Counted from the first letter of the stretch, positions 42,064 through 51,023 are shown. The stretch is DNA of 64,000 bases from Nocardia macrotermitis (GCF_009604405.1 NZ_WEGK01000010.1:124001-188000), one strand, 5' to 3'. A program made the numbers and translations. The notes: a model not told the origin generated them from the letters alone.

Positions 42064-43257
42064 TCACCGGGGTAATCCCAGCCCGCGCTCTGCGACCTGG
42101 GTGCGCAGGATCTCGTTGGCGCCGCCCGCGATCGTGTAGGCGCGCGAATACAGTTGCGCGTCCTGCCACCAGCCACCGGCCACGACCGCCGGATCGGCCT
42201 CCTGCAAGAGTCCGGCGGTGCCCTGCAACCGGACGCCGTAGGCGACCAGATCGTGATTGAGCTCGCTGAAGAAGATCTTGCCCAGCGGCGCGTCGGCGGG
42301 CTGTTCGGTGTGATGCAGCATGCGGGACTGGGTGAGGCCGAGAATGGCGGCGTTCACGTGCACGCGGGTGGCGAGTTCGCCGATGGTGCGGCGGGTCGCG
42401 GAATCCTCCAGTGCTGCAACGCCGTTCACGGTCGTCTCGGCGGCGAGGCGGAGCAGGTCGTCCAGGGTGGTGAGCAGTTCCGCGCCGCGCGCGGCCACCC
42501 CCGAACGCTCGTGGCCCAGGCTGCTCATCGCCGCCCGCCAGCCCTCGTGCACCCGGCCGATCACATTCGCGACCGGGATGCGGACGTCGTCGAGGAAGAC
42601 CTCGTTGAAATCGGTGGTCCCGGTGATCTCGCGCAGCGGCCGCACGGTGACGCCCGGCGTCCGCATATCCAGGGCGAAGGCGGTGATGCCGCCGTGTTTG
42701 CGCGGCGCGTCGGGGTCGGTGCGGGCGAGCAGGTAACCCATGTCGGCGTGCTGGCCGTTGGTGGTCCACACCTTCTGCCCGTCGACGACGAACACCGCGT
42801 TCTCGCCCTCGCCTTCCAGCCGGGCGCGGGTGCGCAGGGACGCCAGGTCCGAACCCGCGCCCGGTTCGCTGAACAGCTGACACCAGATGTCCGCACCGCT
42901 GCGAATCCGGGGCAGCAGGCGCATCCGCAGTTCGGGCGTGCCGAATTCGATGATCGCGGCGGCGGCCAGCGTCGCCGCGCCGATCGGCGACCAGGTGCGG
43001 GCGCGGGCGATCTCCTCGGCGACGACGAAGGATTCGAGCGGATGCGCGTCGGGACGACCGCCGAATTCCGCGGGCCAGTCGATGCCGAGCAGACCCGCCG
43101 CATACAGCTTCGCGGTCCAATCCCGAATCGCCGGAACGAGTTCGGGCTCGGGCGCGCGGACTCCAGCGTGCTGCTTGATGCCGGGCGCATGCTCGGCGAT
43201 GAACGCGCGCACCCGTTTCCGGAATGCCTCCAGCTCCGGTGTGGATTCCAACCGCAT
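42064..43257 (-). CDS. Acyl-CoA dehydrogenase (FadE-like)
   Basis: A 397-residue acyl-CoA dehydrogenase. FAD-binding FSEPGAGSDLASLR and WTTNGQHADMGYL are clear. The C-terminal base of MCAD-type enzymes is not there: the segment reads TIAGGANEIL. Actinobacterial steroid FadE proteins often work as alpha2beta2 pairs in which only one subunit carries the base, at another site. This could be one such subunit, with the shorter homologues at 48 or 51 kb as partners. The shared promoter region with the GntR gene holds a near-ideal GTATAC site. Confidence 0.9.
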   Translation of the reverse strand: MRLESTPELEAFRKRVRAFIAEHAPGIKQHAGVRAPEPELVPAIRDWTAKLYAAGLLGIDWPAEFGGRPDAHPLESFVVAEEIARARTWSPIGAATLAAAAIIEFGTPELRMRLLPRIRSGADIWCQLFSEPGAGSDLASLRTRARLEGEGENAVFVVDGQKVWTTNGQHADMGYLLARTDPDAPRKHGGITAFALDMRTPGVTVRPLREITGTTDFNEVFLDDVRIPVANVIGRVHEGWRAAMSSLGHERSGVAARGAELLTTLDDLLRLAAETTVNGVAALEDSATRRTIGELATRVHVNAAILGLTQSRMLHHTEQPADAPLGKIFFSELNHDLVAYGVRLQGTAGLLQEADPAVVAGGWWQDAQLYSRAYTIAGGANEILRTQVAERGLGLPR

Positions 43258-43367
43258 TACTCCACGCTCCTCTTCTCGAGCCGCAGCACTCGGATTAATT
43301 GCACTCTATATTCGAACTTCTCGACCGCGACCCGGAATACATCCCGCCGATCGGGGGTGGGAGATTT

Positions 43368-43383
43368 AAAAGAGTATACTTTC
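43368..43383. promoter_or_regulatory. GTATAC-family operator candidate between FadE and GntR genes
   Basis: AAAAGAGTATACTTTC differs from the 51008 site at one of 16 positions. GT-AT-AC fits the GT...AC core known for FadR-type GntR operators. It lies 152 bp before the GntR gene start. Confidence 0.65.
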
Positions 43384-43534
43384 AAACCATGTCTTCGCGC
43401 ATCGAACAGCCGACCCGACCCCGCGAAACAGTGGCCCGTACTCCAACTCGCACACCCCGGGACCGCACGTCACACCGATCACAAACCCCCAGCTGACTAC
43501 ACTGAGGATCCGAAACCCACCCCGAGGAGTGTCC

Positions 43535-45019
43535 ATGGCGACTGCCGTCGAGACCGAGCCCGCCGACGGCGAGCCGCGTATCGAGACCGAAGCCGTGGGC
43601 GGCAAACTGGCCGCCCAGATCGCGCGACGCATCGAGGAGACCGTCATCCGGGAGGGGTGGCCGGTCGGCGAGACGCTCGGCTCGGAGGTCGGGTTGCGCG
43701 AGCAGTTCGGGGTGAGCCGGTCGGTGCTGCGCGAGGCGGTGCGACTGGTGGAACACCATCAGGTCGCCCGGATGCGGCGCGGACCCAACGGCGGGCTGTT
43801 CATCTGCGCGCCCGACGCCGGGCCCGCGACCCGGGCCATCGTCATCTATCTCGAATACGTCGGCACCAGCGTCGCGGACCTGCTCGAGGCCCGGCTGCTG
43901 CTCGAACCCATGGCCGCGGGGCTGGCGGCCGAGCGGATCACCGAGGACAGCATCGAATCGCTGCGCGCGATCCTGGCCGACGAGTCCGTCCGCCGGGAGG
44001 ATCCGGGCGTCTCGGCGGAGGATCCGCTGCACCTCACGCTGGGCGCGCTGTCGGGAAATCCGGTGTTGCGGTTGTTCATCGAGGTGCTCACCCGCCTCAC
44101 CGCCCGCTACGCCCACACCTCCCGCCGACTGTCCAAGGCGGAGGTGCTGGACTCCAAAACCGTTGCGCACGAGGCACATCGGGCCGTGGTGGACGCGGTG
44201 ATCGCGGGCGACGGCGCCCGCGCCCAGATCGAACTGACCGCGCACCTGGAATCGGTGGCGGAGTGGATCGAGAAACATCGGGTGCGCCGCGCCTCCCGGA
44301 TCAAGGGTCCGGTGGTCGAGCCCGAGGTGGTCGAGGGTCCCGGGGCCAAACTCGCCGAGATCGTCGCGGGCCGCATCCACGAGGACATCGCCGCACGCGG
44401 CTGGCAGGTCGGCATGGTGCTGGGCTCGGAGACCGATCTGCTGGGCCGCTACGGCGTCAGCCGCGCGGTGCTGCGGGAGGCGGTGCGGCTGCTGGAGTAC
44501 CACTCGGTGGCCCGGATGCGTCGCGGGCCCGGCGGCGGGTTGATCGTCGCGGAACCCGAGGCGCAGGCCAGTGTGGACACCATGGCGCTGTATCTGGAGT
44601 ATCAGGGCGTCACGGCCGCGGATCTGCAAACCGTGCGCAACGCCATCGAATTGGGCCTGGTCGCCCGCGTGACCGAACGTCTGGCCGCGGGGGATCCCGA
44701 GGCGGTCGACCGACTCGGCCGGGCCGTGCGCTGGCCGTCGGAGGGGCCGCCGGAGGATTCGCGCAAGGCCGATCTGTTCCACACCGAACTGGCCGCGCTG
44801 GCGGGCAATCCGGTGCTGTCGCTGTTCCTTTCGATCCTCACCGAACTGTTCCGGCGGCACGCCGAAGGCGGCGGGCAACCGCTGCCCGGCGCGCAGGCCG
44901 CCGACGAGGTCGAACAGGCGCACGGCCGCATCCTCGACGCGATCGTGCAGGGTGACGCCGGGGTGGCGCGGCACCGCATGCGCCGCCACCTCGACGCCCT
45001 CACCCCCTGGTGGCACTGA
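43535..45019 (+). CDS. GntR/FadR-family regulator with tandem duplication (two HTH-FCD modules)
   Basis: A 494-residue protein made of two complete FadR-type repressors. Module 1 has its winged helix at about 24-90 (SEVGLREQFGVSRSVLREAV) and FCD ligand domain at 110-245. Module 2 has its winged helix at about 270-338 (TDLLGRYGVSRAVLREAVRL) and FCD domain at 350-485. Normal family length is about 230-250. The modules share VARMRRGPxGGL and IYLEY/LYLEY. Since FadR proteins act as dimers, one chain may mimic a dimer. GAGGAG is 5 nt before the ATG at 43535. It probably recognises the AAGAGTATACTCTT-like sites at 43368 and elsewhere. Confidence 0.92.
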   Translation: MATAVETEPADGEPRIETEAVGGKLAAQIARRIEETVIREGWPVGETLGSEVGLREQFGVSRSVLREAVRLVEHHQVARMRRGPNGGLFICAPDAGPATRAIVIYLEYVGTSVADLLEARLLLEPMAAGLAAERITEDSIESLRAILADESVRREDPGVSAEDPLHLTLGALSGNPVLRLFIEVLTRLTARYAHTSRRLSKAEVLDSKTVAHEAHRAVVDAVIAGDGARAQIELTAHLESVAEWIEKHRVRRASRIKGPVVEPEVVEGPGAKLAEIVAGRIHEDIAARGWQVGMVLGSETDLLGRYGVSRAVLREAVRLLEYHSVARMRRGPGGGLIVAEPEAQASVDTMALYLEYQGVTAADLQTVRNAIELGLVARVTERLAAGDPEAVDRLGRAVRWPSEGPPEDSRKADLFHTELAALAGNPVLSLFLSILTELFRRHAEGGGQPLPGAQAADEVEQAHGRILDAIVQGDAGVARHRMRRHLDALTPWWH

Positions 45020-45055
45020 AAACCCCTGTGGCACAGGCATATCGCAACAACTCGT

Positions 45056-46294
45056 TCAGACGCTGAACCGGGCCAGCTCGTGCGCGACCATACCGTCCAG
45101 ATCCGGAGCCGGGGGCGCGGGTAGTTCGACCGCGCCGTCGCGGCTGGGCAGCAGAACCACGGCCGTGCCCGGGGTGGTGATCTCGCCGCGCTGGTTCTCG
45201 CAGCGCACCTCGAGGTGAACCTCGTTGCGGCCGTCGATCTTTCGCTTGTCGACGACCTCGCCGCGCACCCAGGTGGTGTCGCCGAGGTAGTTGAACTTGC
45301 GGTGCTCGCAGCGCAGCTTCCACAGCCAGCCGTCGTCGCCGATCCAGTCGGTGAGCAGGTGCACCAGCCAGGTTTCGCGCATGCCGCCGTAGTCGTAGGG
45401 ATTGGGCAGGCCGAGTTCGCGGGCGCGTTCTGGCTCCCAGTGCAGGCGTTGCACGGTGTCGGGGATGTTCAGCGGGTTGGGCGGATACAGGCCCGGGGCC
45501 TTGCGGCGGATCCGCGCGGCGATCTTGAACGCGCCCGGCGGGGTCAGCTGCATGCCCCAGCCCAGATGCCACACCACCACATCGGTCGTGGTCAGCGGCC
45601 CTTTGACCTTGGGCTGCAAGACATCTCCGATTTCCACGTCCTCCCACCAGCGTGGCACCGCGCCGCGCCGGGTCTCCGCGGCGTAGGCGGCGTCGATCTC
45701 GGCGAGTTCCTCGGGCGTATACGGTTGCTGCACAAGGGCTTCGGTGGATCGCTTCTTGGAGGTGTGCCGCTCGGCGTTGATCCAGGCGCCCCGGCGCACC
45801 GCATGCATCTCACCGCGGCCGTTGGCGTACAGGTAGTCCTGGGTGACATGCGCTGTGCGCCCGCCGAACCGGCTCGGTTTGAGCGCGACACCGACCTGGG
45901 TCTGCAACACCCGGCAGCGGTCACCGAGCCGAAGTGGTTGCCACCATTCGTATTCCATGACCGCCTGATACGAACCCAGACCGGCGAACGGGTCGCCCTT
46001 CAGCAGCGCCTTGGTCTCGGCATCCGGTTTCGGGGCCGCATCCTCACCCATCGTGTAGAGGAAGGTCGGCGGCGCGATCAGCCCACCCCATCGGGTCGAG
46101 GCCGCGTGCTCCGGATCGCAGTACAGCGGATTGTCATCGCCGTAACCGAAAGCGAAGTGCCGCACGCCATCCCAGGTCACCTCGTAGTTGTGCGGCGGAT
46201 TGGGTTGCGGCTTCGGCACGCCCAGGCGCAGCCGGGATCGTTCGATCGCCTCGTCGGTCAGCAGGCCGAACGTCGCGGTGCGCTCCTGGGTCAT
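45056..46294 (-). CDS. MaoC/FAS1-like dehydratase-domain protein, double hotdog
   Basis: A 412-residue protein with two hotdog-type halves. The N-terminal half has FAFGYGDDNPLYCDPEHA, aligned with the MaoC hydratase motif but with Tyr in place of the usual His. The C-terminal half starts near residue 235 (VEIGDVLQPKVKGPLTTTD) and contains DYGGMRETWLVHLLTDWIG. It is probably an enoyl-CoA hydratase of beta-oxidation for a bulky acyl-CoA. AGGAG precedes the ATG at 46294. It is third in an operon with an acyl-CoA dehydrogenase and a CoA ligase. Confidence 0.82.
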   Translation of the reverse strand: MTQERTATFGLLTDEAIERSRLRLGVPKPQPNPPHNYEVTWDGVRHFAFGYGDDNPLYCDPEHAASTRWGGLIAPPTFLYTMGEDAAPKPDAETKALLKGDPFAGLGSYQAVMEYEWWQPLRLGDRCRVLQTQVGVALKPSRFGGRTAHVTQDYLYANGRGEMHAVRRGAWINAERHTSKKRSTEALVQQPYTPEELAEIDAAYAAETRRGAVPRWWEDVEIGDVLQPKVKGPLTTTDVVVWHLGWGMQLTPPGAFKIAARIRRKAPGLYPPNPLNIPDTVQRLHWEPERARELGLPNPYDYGGMRETWLVHLLTDWIGDDGWLWKLRCEHRKFNYLGDTTWVRGEVVDKRKIDGRNEVHLEVRCENQRGEITTPGTAVVLLPSRDGAVELPAPPAPDLDGMVAHELARFSV

Positions 46295-46314
46295 CGATAC
46301 TCCTGTTCGATCGT

Positions 46315-47823
46315 TCACGTGGTGGTCCGGTCCGCGAGGCGGGTGCGCAGGATATCGAGCAGTTCGACGCGGCTGACCTTGCTCGACGGGGTGCGTGGCA
46401 GTTCGTCCAGGACGACGATGTGGACCGGTACCTCGTAGGGCAGCAGGTGTTCGCGGCACAGGTCGAGCAGGTCGGCAACCTCGGGGACGGGCTGTCCGGG
46501 GGTGGCCTCGACGGCGGCCACGGGGACCTGGCCGAGGCGTTCGTCGGGCAGGCTCACGACCGCCGCTTCCCGTACTGCCGCATGCTTTTCCAGGGCGCGC
46601 TGCACGGTTTCGGGCTGGACTTTGAAACCGCCGCGGATGATCGCGTCGTCGGCGCGGCCCTCGATCCAGAGGAAGCCGTCGGGGTCCATGCGGGCCAGAT
46701 CGCTGGTGCGGACCCAGTTCGTCTCGCCCTGACCGGTCTGCGCGGTGCGGACCTCGAGGCGGCCCTGCTGTCCGTCCGGGAGTTGCGCGCCGTCGTCGCC
46801 GGTGATGCGCAGCTGCGCGCCCGCGAGTGCGCGACCGGCGCTGCCCGCCTTGGTATCCCACCACTGCCGATGCAGCGGCAGGGTCCAGCCGGCGACCGCA
46901 CCGGCGAATTCGGTGGCGCCGTAGGTCATCAGCACCGGGATGCCGTAGGTGCGGAAGAAGTTGTCCGCCAACTCCTTCGGGCACGGGGCGGTACCGGAGG
47001 TGACGACCTCGAGGCTGGCGATCCGAGCGGCGGGAACGCCCGCGTCCAGGACGGTCCGCAGGGCCGCGGGGACCAGACTCGCGGCGCGCAGTTGGTGCCG
47101 TTCGACGGCCGAGATCCATTGGTCGAGAACGAATTTGGGCATCAGGATCATGCGGCGGCCGGTGGCCAGGCAGGCCAGGGCGCGCCACAGACCGCCGATG
47201 TGCACCAGCGGGGCGGAGACGAGCGAGGCCGAACGGGACAGCAGGCGGTCGGCCTTGGGGACCTGGCCGCCGGAGACCAGGGCCTGATCGAGTTGTTCGA
47301 AGGCCAGGTTCACCGTTTTCGGAGCGCCGGTGGTGCCGGAGGTCAACATCTCCACTGCCACACCGGGATTCGTGGTCGGGGTGGTGTCGTCCGAGGTCCG
47401 GGTCGCGCCACCCGAGCGGTGTACCGATCCGTCGGTGCGTAGTTCCAGCACCAGACTCACCTCGCGCGCGGCGTCCAGGACACCGGGACGCGCGAGTGCC
47501 TCGGTGGCCGCGATCACGACCGGCGGGCGCGACCGCGCGATGTGCGCCGCGAGGCGGGCCGGAGGCTGGAGCGGGCTGAGTGTCACCGTGCAGCGGCCCG
47601 ACGCGATCAGCGCCGCCACCACCGCGACGTGTTCGGGCCGGTTCTCCAGCACGACGCCGACACGAGCACTCTCACCCAGCCCGGCCGCCTCGAGTGCGGC
47701 GATCACGGCCTGCGCGGTCTGTCGCAATTGCCCCCAGGTCCACCAGATCTCGTCGCGCTCGATCGCCTCGGCATCGGCGGGAGCCTCGGCCAGGAGGCGG
47801 GACAGGCGTTCGCGAATTCCCAC
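46315..47823 (-). CDS. AMP-forming acyl/aryl-CoA synthetase
   Basis: A 502-residue ANL ligase. Phosphate motif EMLTSGTTGAPK, then MTYGATEFAG, VRTSDLARMDPDGFLWIEGRADD and catalytic lysine in PRTPSSKVSRV. It activates a carboxylic acid to CoA ester. GTG start with GAAAGGCTG upstream, 4 nt after the acyl-CoA dehydrogenase stop. Together with that gene and the MaoC-like gene it makes a compact activation-dehydrogenation-hydration operon. Third ligase of the window; substrate unknown. Confidence 0.92.
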   Translation of the reverse strand: MGIRERLSRLLAEAPADAEAIERDEIWWTWGQLRQTAQAVIAALEAAGLGESARVGVVLENRPEHVAVVAALIASGRCTVTLSPLQPPARLAAHIARSRPPVVIAATEALARPGVLDAAREVSLVLELRTDGSVHRSGGATRTSDDTTPTTNPGVAVEMLTSGTTGAPKTVNLAFEQLDQALVSGGQVPKADRLLSRSASLVSAPLVHIGGLWRALACLATGRRMILMPKFVLDQWISAVERHQLRAASLVPAALRTVLDAGVPAARIASLEVVTSGTAPCPKELADNFFRTYGIPVLMTYGATEFAGAVAGWTLPLHRQWWDTKAGSAGRALAGAQLRITGDDGAQLPDGQQGRLEVRTAQTGQGETNWVRTSDLARMDPDGFLWIEGRADDAIIRGGFKVQPETVQRALEKHAAVREAAVVSLPDERLGQVPVAAVEATPGQPVPEVADLLDLCREHLLPYEVPVHIVVLDELPRTPSSKVSRVELLDILRTRLADRTTT

Positions 47824-47827
47824 GTGG

Positions 47828-48991
47828 TCAGCCTTTCGCCAGGACCGAGCCGGGCTCGGCAGGAATTTTCGGGTCCCGGGTGATGCCGACGAGTTCGGCG
47901 AGCCGGGATCGGTGCAGTGCGGGAGCGCCGAACAGCTGCTCGGATGCCTTGGCGCGCTTGAGATACAGGTGTGCGTCGTGCTCCCAGGTGTAACCGATGC
48001 CGCCGTGGATCTGGATGTTCTCCTTGGCCGCGCGGGTGAAGGCCGCCGAGCACCAGGAGGCGGCCAACGCCGCGGCGGCGGGGAGTTCGCCCGGCTCGTC
48101 GGCGGCGACCGCGGCCGCGTGATACGCCGCAGACCGTGCGGCCTCGAGGTCCAGCAGCAGGTCCGCGCATTTGTGTTTGATCGCCTGGAACGAGCCGATG
48201 GGGCGGTCGAACTGGACGCGGATCTTGGCGTAGTCGACCGCGGCGTCCAGGCATGCCTGGGTGCCGCCGACCTGTTCGGCGGCCAGCGCGGTGATCGCCA
48301 GGTCGAGGATCTCGCGCAGGTAGTGCGTCGAGTCGTCCGGTCCGATGCGTTGGGCCGGTGTGAAGTTCAGCTCTATTCGCGCCAATTGCCTTGTCGCGTC
48401 GAATGTTTCGATGCGACGACGGGTCAGTCCGGCGGCGTCGGCGGTGACCGCGAACAGGCCGGGTCCGGCTTCGGTCCGCGCCACCACCAGCAGCAGATCG
48501 GCGCGATGGCCGTCGATGACGAACATCTTCGTGCCCGACAGCGTCCAGCCTGCGGGGCCGGGTTCGGCGACGGTCGCGACGTCCGCGAGTCGCCAGGATC
48601 CGGACTCCTCGGCCAGTGCCAGTGTGGCGAGCACCGAGCCGTCGACGATGCCTGGCAGCCAAGCCTCCTGGGCCGCAACATCATTCGATGCGACCAGGGC
48701 CTGCCCTGCCAGGGCGACCGTGGCGAAGTACGGCGAGGGGACCAGCGCCCGGCCCATCTCCTCGAGCACGATGCCGAGTTCGACCGGACCGCCACCCGAA
48801 CCGCCGAATCGCTCCGGCAAGGCCAGGCCGTGCAGGCCGAGTTCGGTGGCCATCCGATCCCACAACCGCGGGTCGTAGCCGGCGGCCGCGTCGATCCAGC
48901 GTCGCACCTGCGCGCTCGGCGACTTCTCGGCCAGGAAACGGCGCACCGTCGCGCGCAACTCCTCCTGTTCGGGGGTGAACACCAGGCTCAT
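47828..48991 (-). CDS. Acyl-CoA dehydrogenase family protein (FadE-like, base lacking)
   Basis: A 387-residue acyl-CoA dehydrogenase homologue. KIRVQFDRPIGSFQAIKHKCAD and IQIHGGIGYTWEHDAHLYLKRA are typical of the FadE subunits that pair with a second chain in steroid side-chain oxidation. The C-terminal Glu of active MCAD-type enzymes is missing (the segment after YLKRA reads KASEQLFG). It is close to the protein at 51.1 kb and the two may be paralogous subunits. The ATG at 48991 is chosen over an upstream start because MSLVFTPEQEELR is the family N-terminus. Confidence 0.9.
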   Translation of the reverse strand: MSLVFTPEQEELRATVRRFLAEKSPSAQVRRWIDAAAGYDPRLWDRMATELGLHGLALPERFGGSGGGPVELGIVLEEMGRALVPSPYFATVALAGQALVASNDVAAQEAWLPGIVDGSVLATLALAEESGSWRLADVATVAEPGPAGWTLSGTKMFVIDGHRADLLLVVARTEAGPGLFAVTADAAGLTRRRIETFDATRQLARIELNFTPAQRIGPDDSTHYLREILDLAITALAAEQVGGTQACLDAAVDYAKIRVQFDRPIGSFQAIKHKCADLLLDLEAARSAAYHAAAVAADEPGELPAAAALAASWCSAAFTRAAKENIQIHGGIGYTWEHDAHLYLKRAKASEQLFGAPALHRSRLAELVGITRDPKIPAEPGSVLAKG

Positions 48992-49108
48992 GGCTTCACC
49001 CCCGGATTTCCGTCCGTCGCGACGCAACCCACTGTCCGGGCGGAATTACATACCCTCTTCATGCACTCTCCCCGCACTTGTCGCCGCAATCTTCTGAACA
49101 TCTCCGAT

Positions 49109-49124
49109 AAAGAGGATACTCTAT
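49109..49124. promoter_or_regulatory. GTATAC-family operator candidate before FadE-ligase-MaoC operon
   Basis: AAAGAGGATACTCTAT contains AGAG-GATA-CTCT, a perfect 4-bp inverted repeat, 118 bp before the leftward operon. The gap from 48992 to the insertion element end near 49348 contains nothing else I can support. Confidence 0.5.
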
Positions 49125-49347
49125 CCGGTGAGTGTCGGTCGTGGCCGCGCGCGGCCACCGAGAATCTGTGCCGGTCGTAGGCACGGCAGACCACCGCGAA
49201 CAGCACCACCGACAGATTCGCCACCAGGACGAGCCCGACCATCACGTGACCACATCATCGATCGCGCGCACGTCGCCGACCTGCTCGGAACGCATCCGCG
49301 GAACGCCGCGCGGCAACACCATCACGGCCCGTAATAGAGACCATGAT

Positions 49348-49500
49348 TTGACGTCCTCTCCCGCCTGATGGCCAGAGATTCCTGCCAGCGCCAATAGCGC
49401 TCCAGGAGGGTTACTGCTTCTCAGCCATGCGCCGGAACAGGTTCCGGTCTTACCTCGACTCCACAGTCGTTTGGATTGTCCGCCCGTCCGGCGGCCAAGA
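49348..49500 (-). ncRNA. Possible TnpB guide RNA (omega RNA) scaffold
   Basis: TnpB proteins use an RNA encoded at the 3' end of their gene that runs to the element end, with the adjoining host sequence as guide. By analogy the scaffold here would cover the end of tnpB and the hairpin at 49387-49401 and finish at 49348; the guide would be the first bases left of 49348 (minus strand ATCATGGTCTCTATTACGGG). Boundaries are inferred from family knowledge only. Confidence 0.35.
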
Positions 49501-50581
49501 TGTTCTTCGCAGCGTTCAGATCTCGGTCGTGTACAGCACCACAGACACAGGTCCAAGAGCGGACATGCAGGGGTTTCTTCTCGCCGATCGCTCCGCATGC
49601 GGAGCACATGCGCGTAGACGGAAAGAATCGGTCGACCGCGCCGAAGGTACGCCCATATCGCCGGGATTTCTCCTCCAGCATGCGTATAAACATGCCCCAG
49701 CTGGCATCGCGGATCGATTTCGCCAACCGGGTTCGAGCCAAAGCGCTGACGTTCAAGTCCTCTACGAACACCGCTTGGTTGTCGCGGATGATTCGCGTGG
49801 AGTGCTTGTGTGCCCAGTCCCTGCGGGTATCGGCCAACCTGGCATGAACCTTTGCGACCTTCAGTCGAGCTTTCGCTCGGTTCGCGGAGCCTTTTTCCTT
49901 GCGAGACAATGCCTTCTGCACTTTCCGCAACTTCCGTTCCGCACGACGCAGAAACCGTGGCGACGCGATCGTCTTGCCGTCCGATAGGACCGCAAACGTG
50001 GCCAACCCCAGATCGACGCCAACCTCCGAATCCGAAGGCGGCAGTGGCACATCGTCGGCCTGCACGACGAACGACGCGAAGTACCTGCCCGCAGCGTCCT
50101 TTATTACTGTCACTGACGACGGCTCGGACGGCAACTCCCGCGACCAGCGCACTGGGACATCCCCGACCTTCGGCAACCGGAGCTTGCCGCTCGCGGTTAC
50201 CACGAACTTCGAATTCCTGGTGAACCTGATCGACTGCCGGTTGTCCTTGCGGGATCGGAACTTCGGCAGGGCGACCTTGACACCCTTGCGTTTGCCCGCA
50301 ATCGACTGAAAGAAGTTGCGATACGCGGCGTTCAGGTCCGCCAATGCTTGTTGCAGAACCACACTGGACGTCTCCGCCAACCAAGCCCGCTCGGGAGTCT
50401 TCTTCGCTTCGGTGAGCCGCTTCGATAGTTCGGCATCGCTGATACGCTCGCCGATCTCGAACGCTTCCTGCCGCGCTCGCAGAGCATCGTTGAACACAAC
50501 CCTGGCGCACCCGAATGCCTTCGCCAACGCCACCTGCTGCCCCAGTGTCGGGTAGACGCGGAACTGGTACCTGAGGTGCAT
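49421..50581 (-). CDS. tnpB: TnpB RNA-guided endonuclease (IS605 OrfB family)
   Basis: A 386-residue TnpB. RuvC residues are D190 (VGVDLGLATF), E274 (VFVEDLNVSAL) and D354 (HDRDLNAAKNI), all present. The zinc ribbon has C326/C329 (CSACG) and C345/C347 (CVCG). The N-terminal helix-turn-helix region and KFRSRKDNRQSIRF are typical. The ATG at 50581 matches the usual RYQFRVYPT start; a GTG-type start 24 nt upstream is possible. It looks intact and could be an active RNA-guided nuclease. Composition is less extreme in GC than its neighbours, as expected for transferred DNA. Confidence 0.93.
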   Translation of the reverse strand: MHLRYQFRVYPTLGQQVALAKAFGCARVVFNDALRARQEAFEIGERISDAELSKRLTEAKKTPERAWLAETSSVVLQQALADLNAAYRNFFQSIAGKRKGVKVALPKFRSRKDNRQSIRFTRNSKFVVTASGKLRLPKVGDVPVRWSRELPSEPSSVTVIKDAAGRYFASFVVQADDVPLPPSDSEVGVDLGLATFAVLSDGKTIASPRFLRRAERKLRKVQKALSRKEKGSANRAKARLKVAKVHARLADTRRDWAHKHSTRIIRDNQAVFVEDLNVSALARTRLAKSIRDASWGMFIRMLEEKSRRYGRTFGAVDRFFPSTRMCSACGAIGEKKPLHVRSWTCVCGAVHDRDLNAAKNILAAGRADNPNDCGVEVRPEPVPAHG

Positions 50582-50816
50582 AACACCATAATGCCATCGA
50601 CTCATGTCGGGTGAATCGTTTTACACTGGCACACAACGTATTCCTCGCCGATCGCACACTCGAATCCGCTGGACTCGCCTTCATGACTTTCGTCACGTCA
50701 GTCTCGGACGAAGATCGCCGGACCAATCCACTCATCATCGAGTCCTTTCGAGAATCCGCATCGCACCCGGCGACGCATGTCGCACATCACAACCGCTGCC
50801 CGCGAACCACACCCGC

Positions 50817-50837
50817 GTTCTCCCGCTGAGCGGGAAC
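50817..50837. promoter_or_regulatory. GTTC-type palindrome shared with the kstD promoter
   Basis: GTTCTCCCGCTGAGCGGGAA, near-perfect inverted repeat around CCGCT-G-AGCGG. It differs from the 60689 site at 2 of 21 positions, and surrounding sequence (CCGCTGCCCG upstream) is also alike. Possible IclR-type operator. The 459-bp gap from 50606 to 51064 holds this, the undetermined element end, the palindrome TCGAGC-AGA-GCTCGA at 50983 and the 51008 site, but no gene. Confidence 0.45.
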
Positions 50838-51007
50838 TTCTCCGCTGCCGGACCAGCAGCCGTCTCGCGTCTCCCACCGCGCGACATATGAGCGCGCCTC
50901 CGGTCGCGGATCGATCACCGTCCCGAAGACATAATTCATTGCACTCTGTTTGAAGTATGACGCCGGATTTCCCTGGCATATCTCGAGCAGAGCTCGACTT
51001 GATCCGT

Positions 51008-51023
51008 AAAACAGTATACTTTC
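51008..51023. promoter_or_regulatory. GTATAC-family operator candidate before FadE-SDR operon
   Basis: AAAACAGTATACTTTC, 15 of 16 identical to the site at 43368, lies 42-57 bp before the acyl-CoA dehydrogenase start. Confidence 0.65.

Larger units (their letters stand above)
49348..50640 (-). mobile_element. IS200/IS605-group element, tnpB only
   Basis: A single-gene transposable element carrying tnpB without tnpA, so probably non-autonomous for movement. The end beyond tnpB (left in the window) closes with GGGAGAGGACGTCAA read on the minus strand (49362-49348), a form I associate with the right ends of actinobacterial TnpB elements. A small hairpin (AGCGC-TATTG-GCGCT, 49387-49401) lies just inside. 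The other end is not resolved; it should lie within about 100 bp right of 50581. It separates two FadE operons that share an operator motif. Confidence 0.65.

Noticed and set aside
42154..44955. Plus-strand open frame of 933 codons
   Set aside because: It runs antisense to a FadE gene and then out of frame through the GntR gene; low-complexity Arg/Gly sequence; no start signal.
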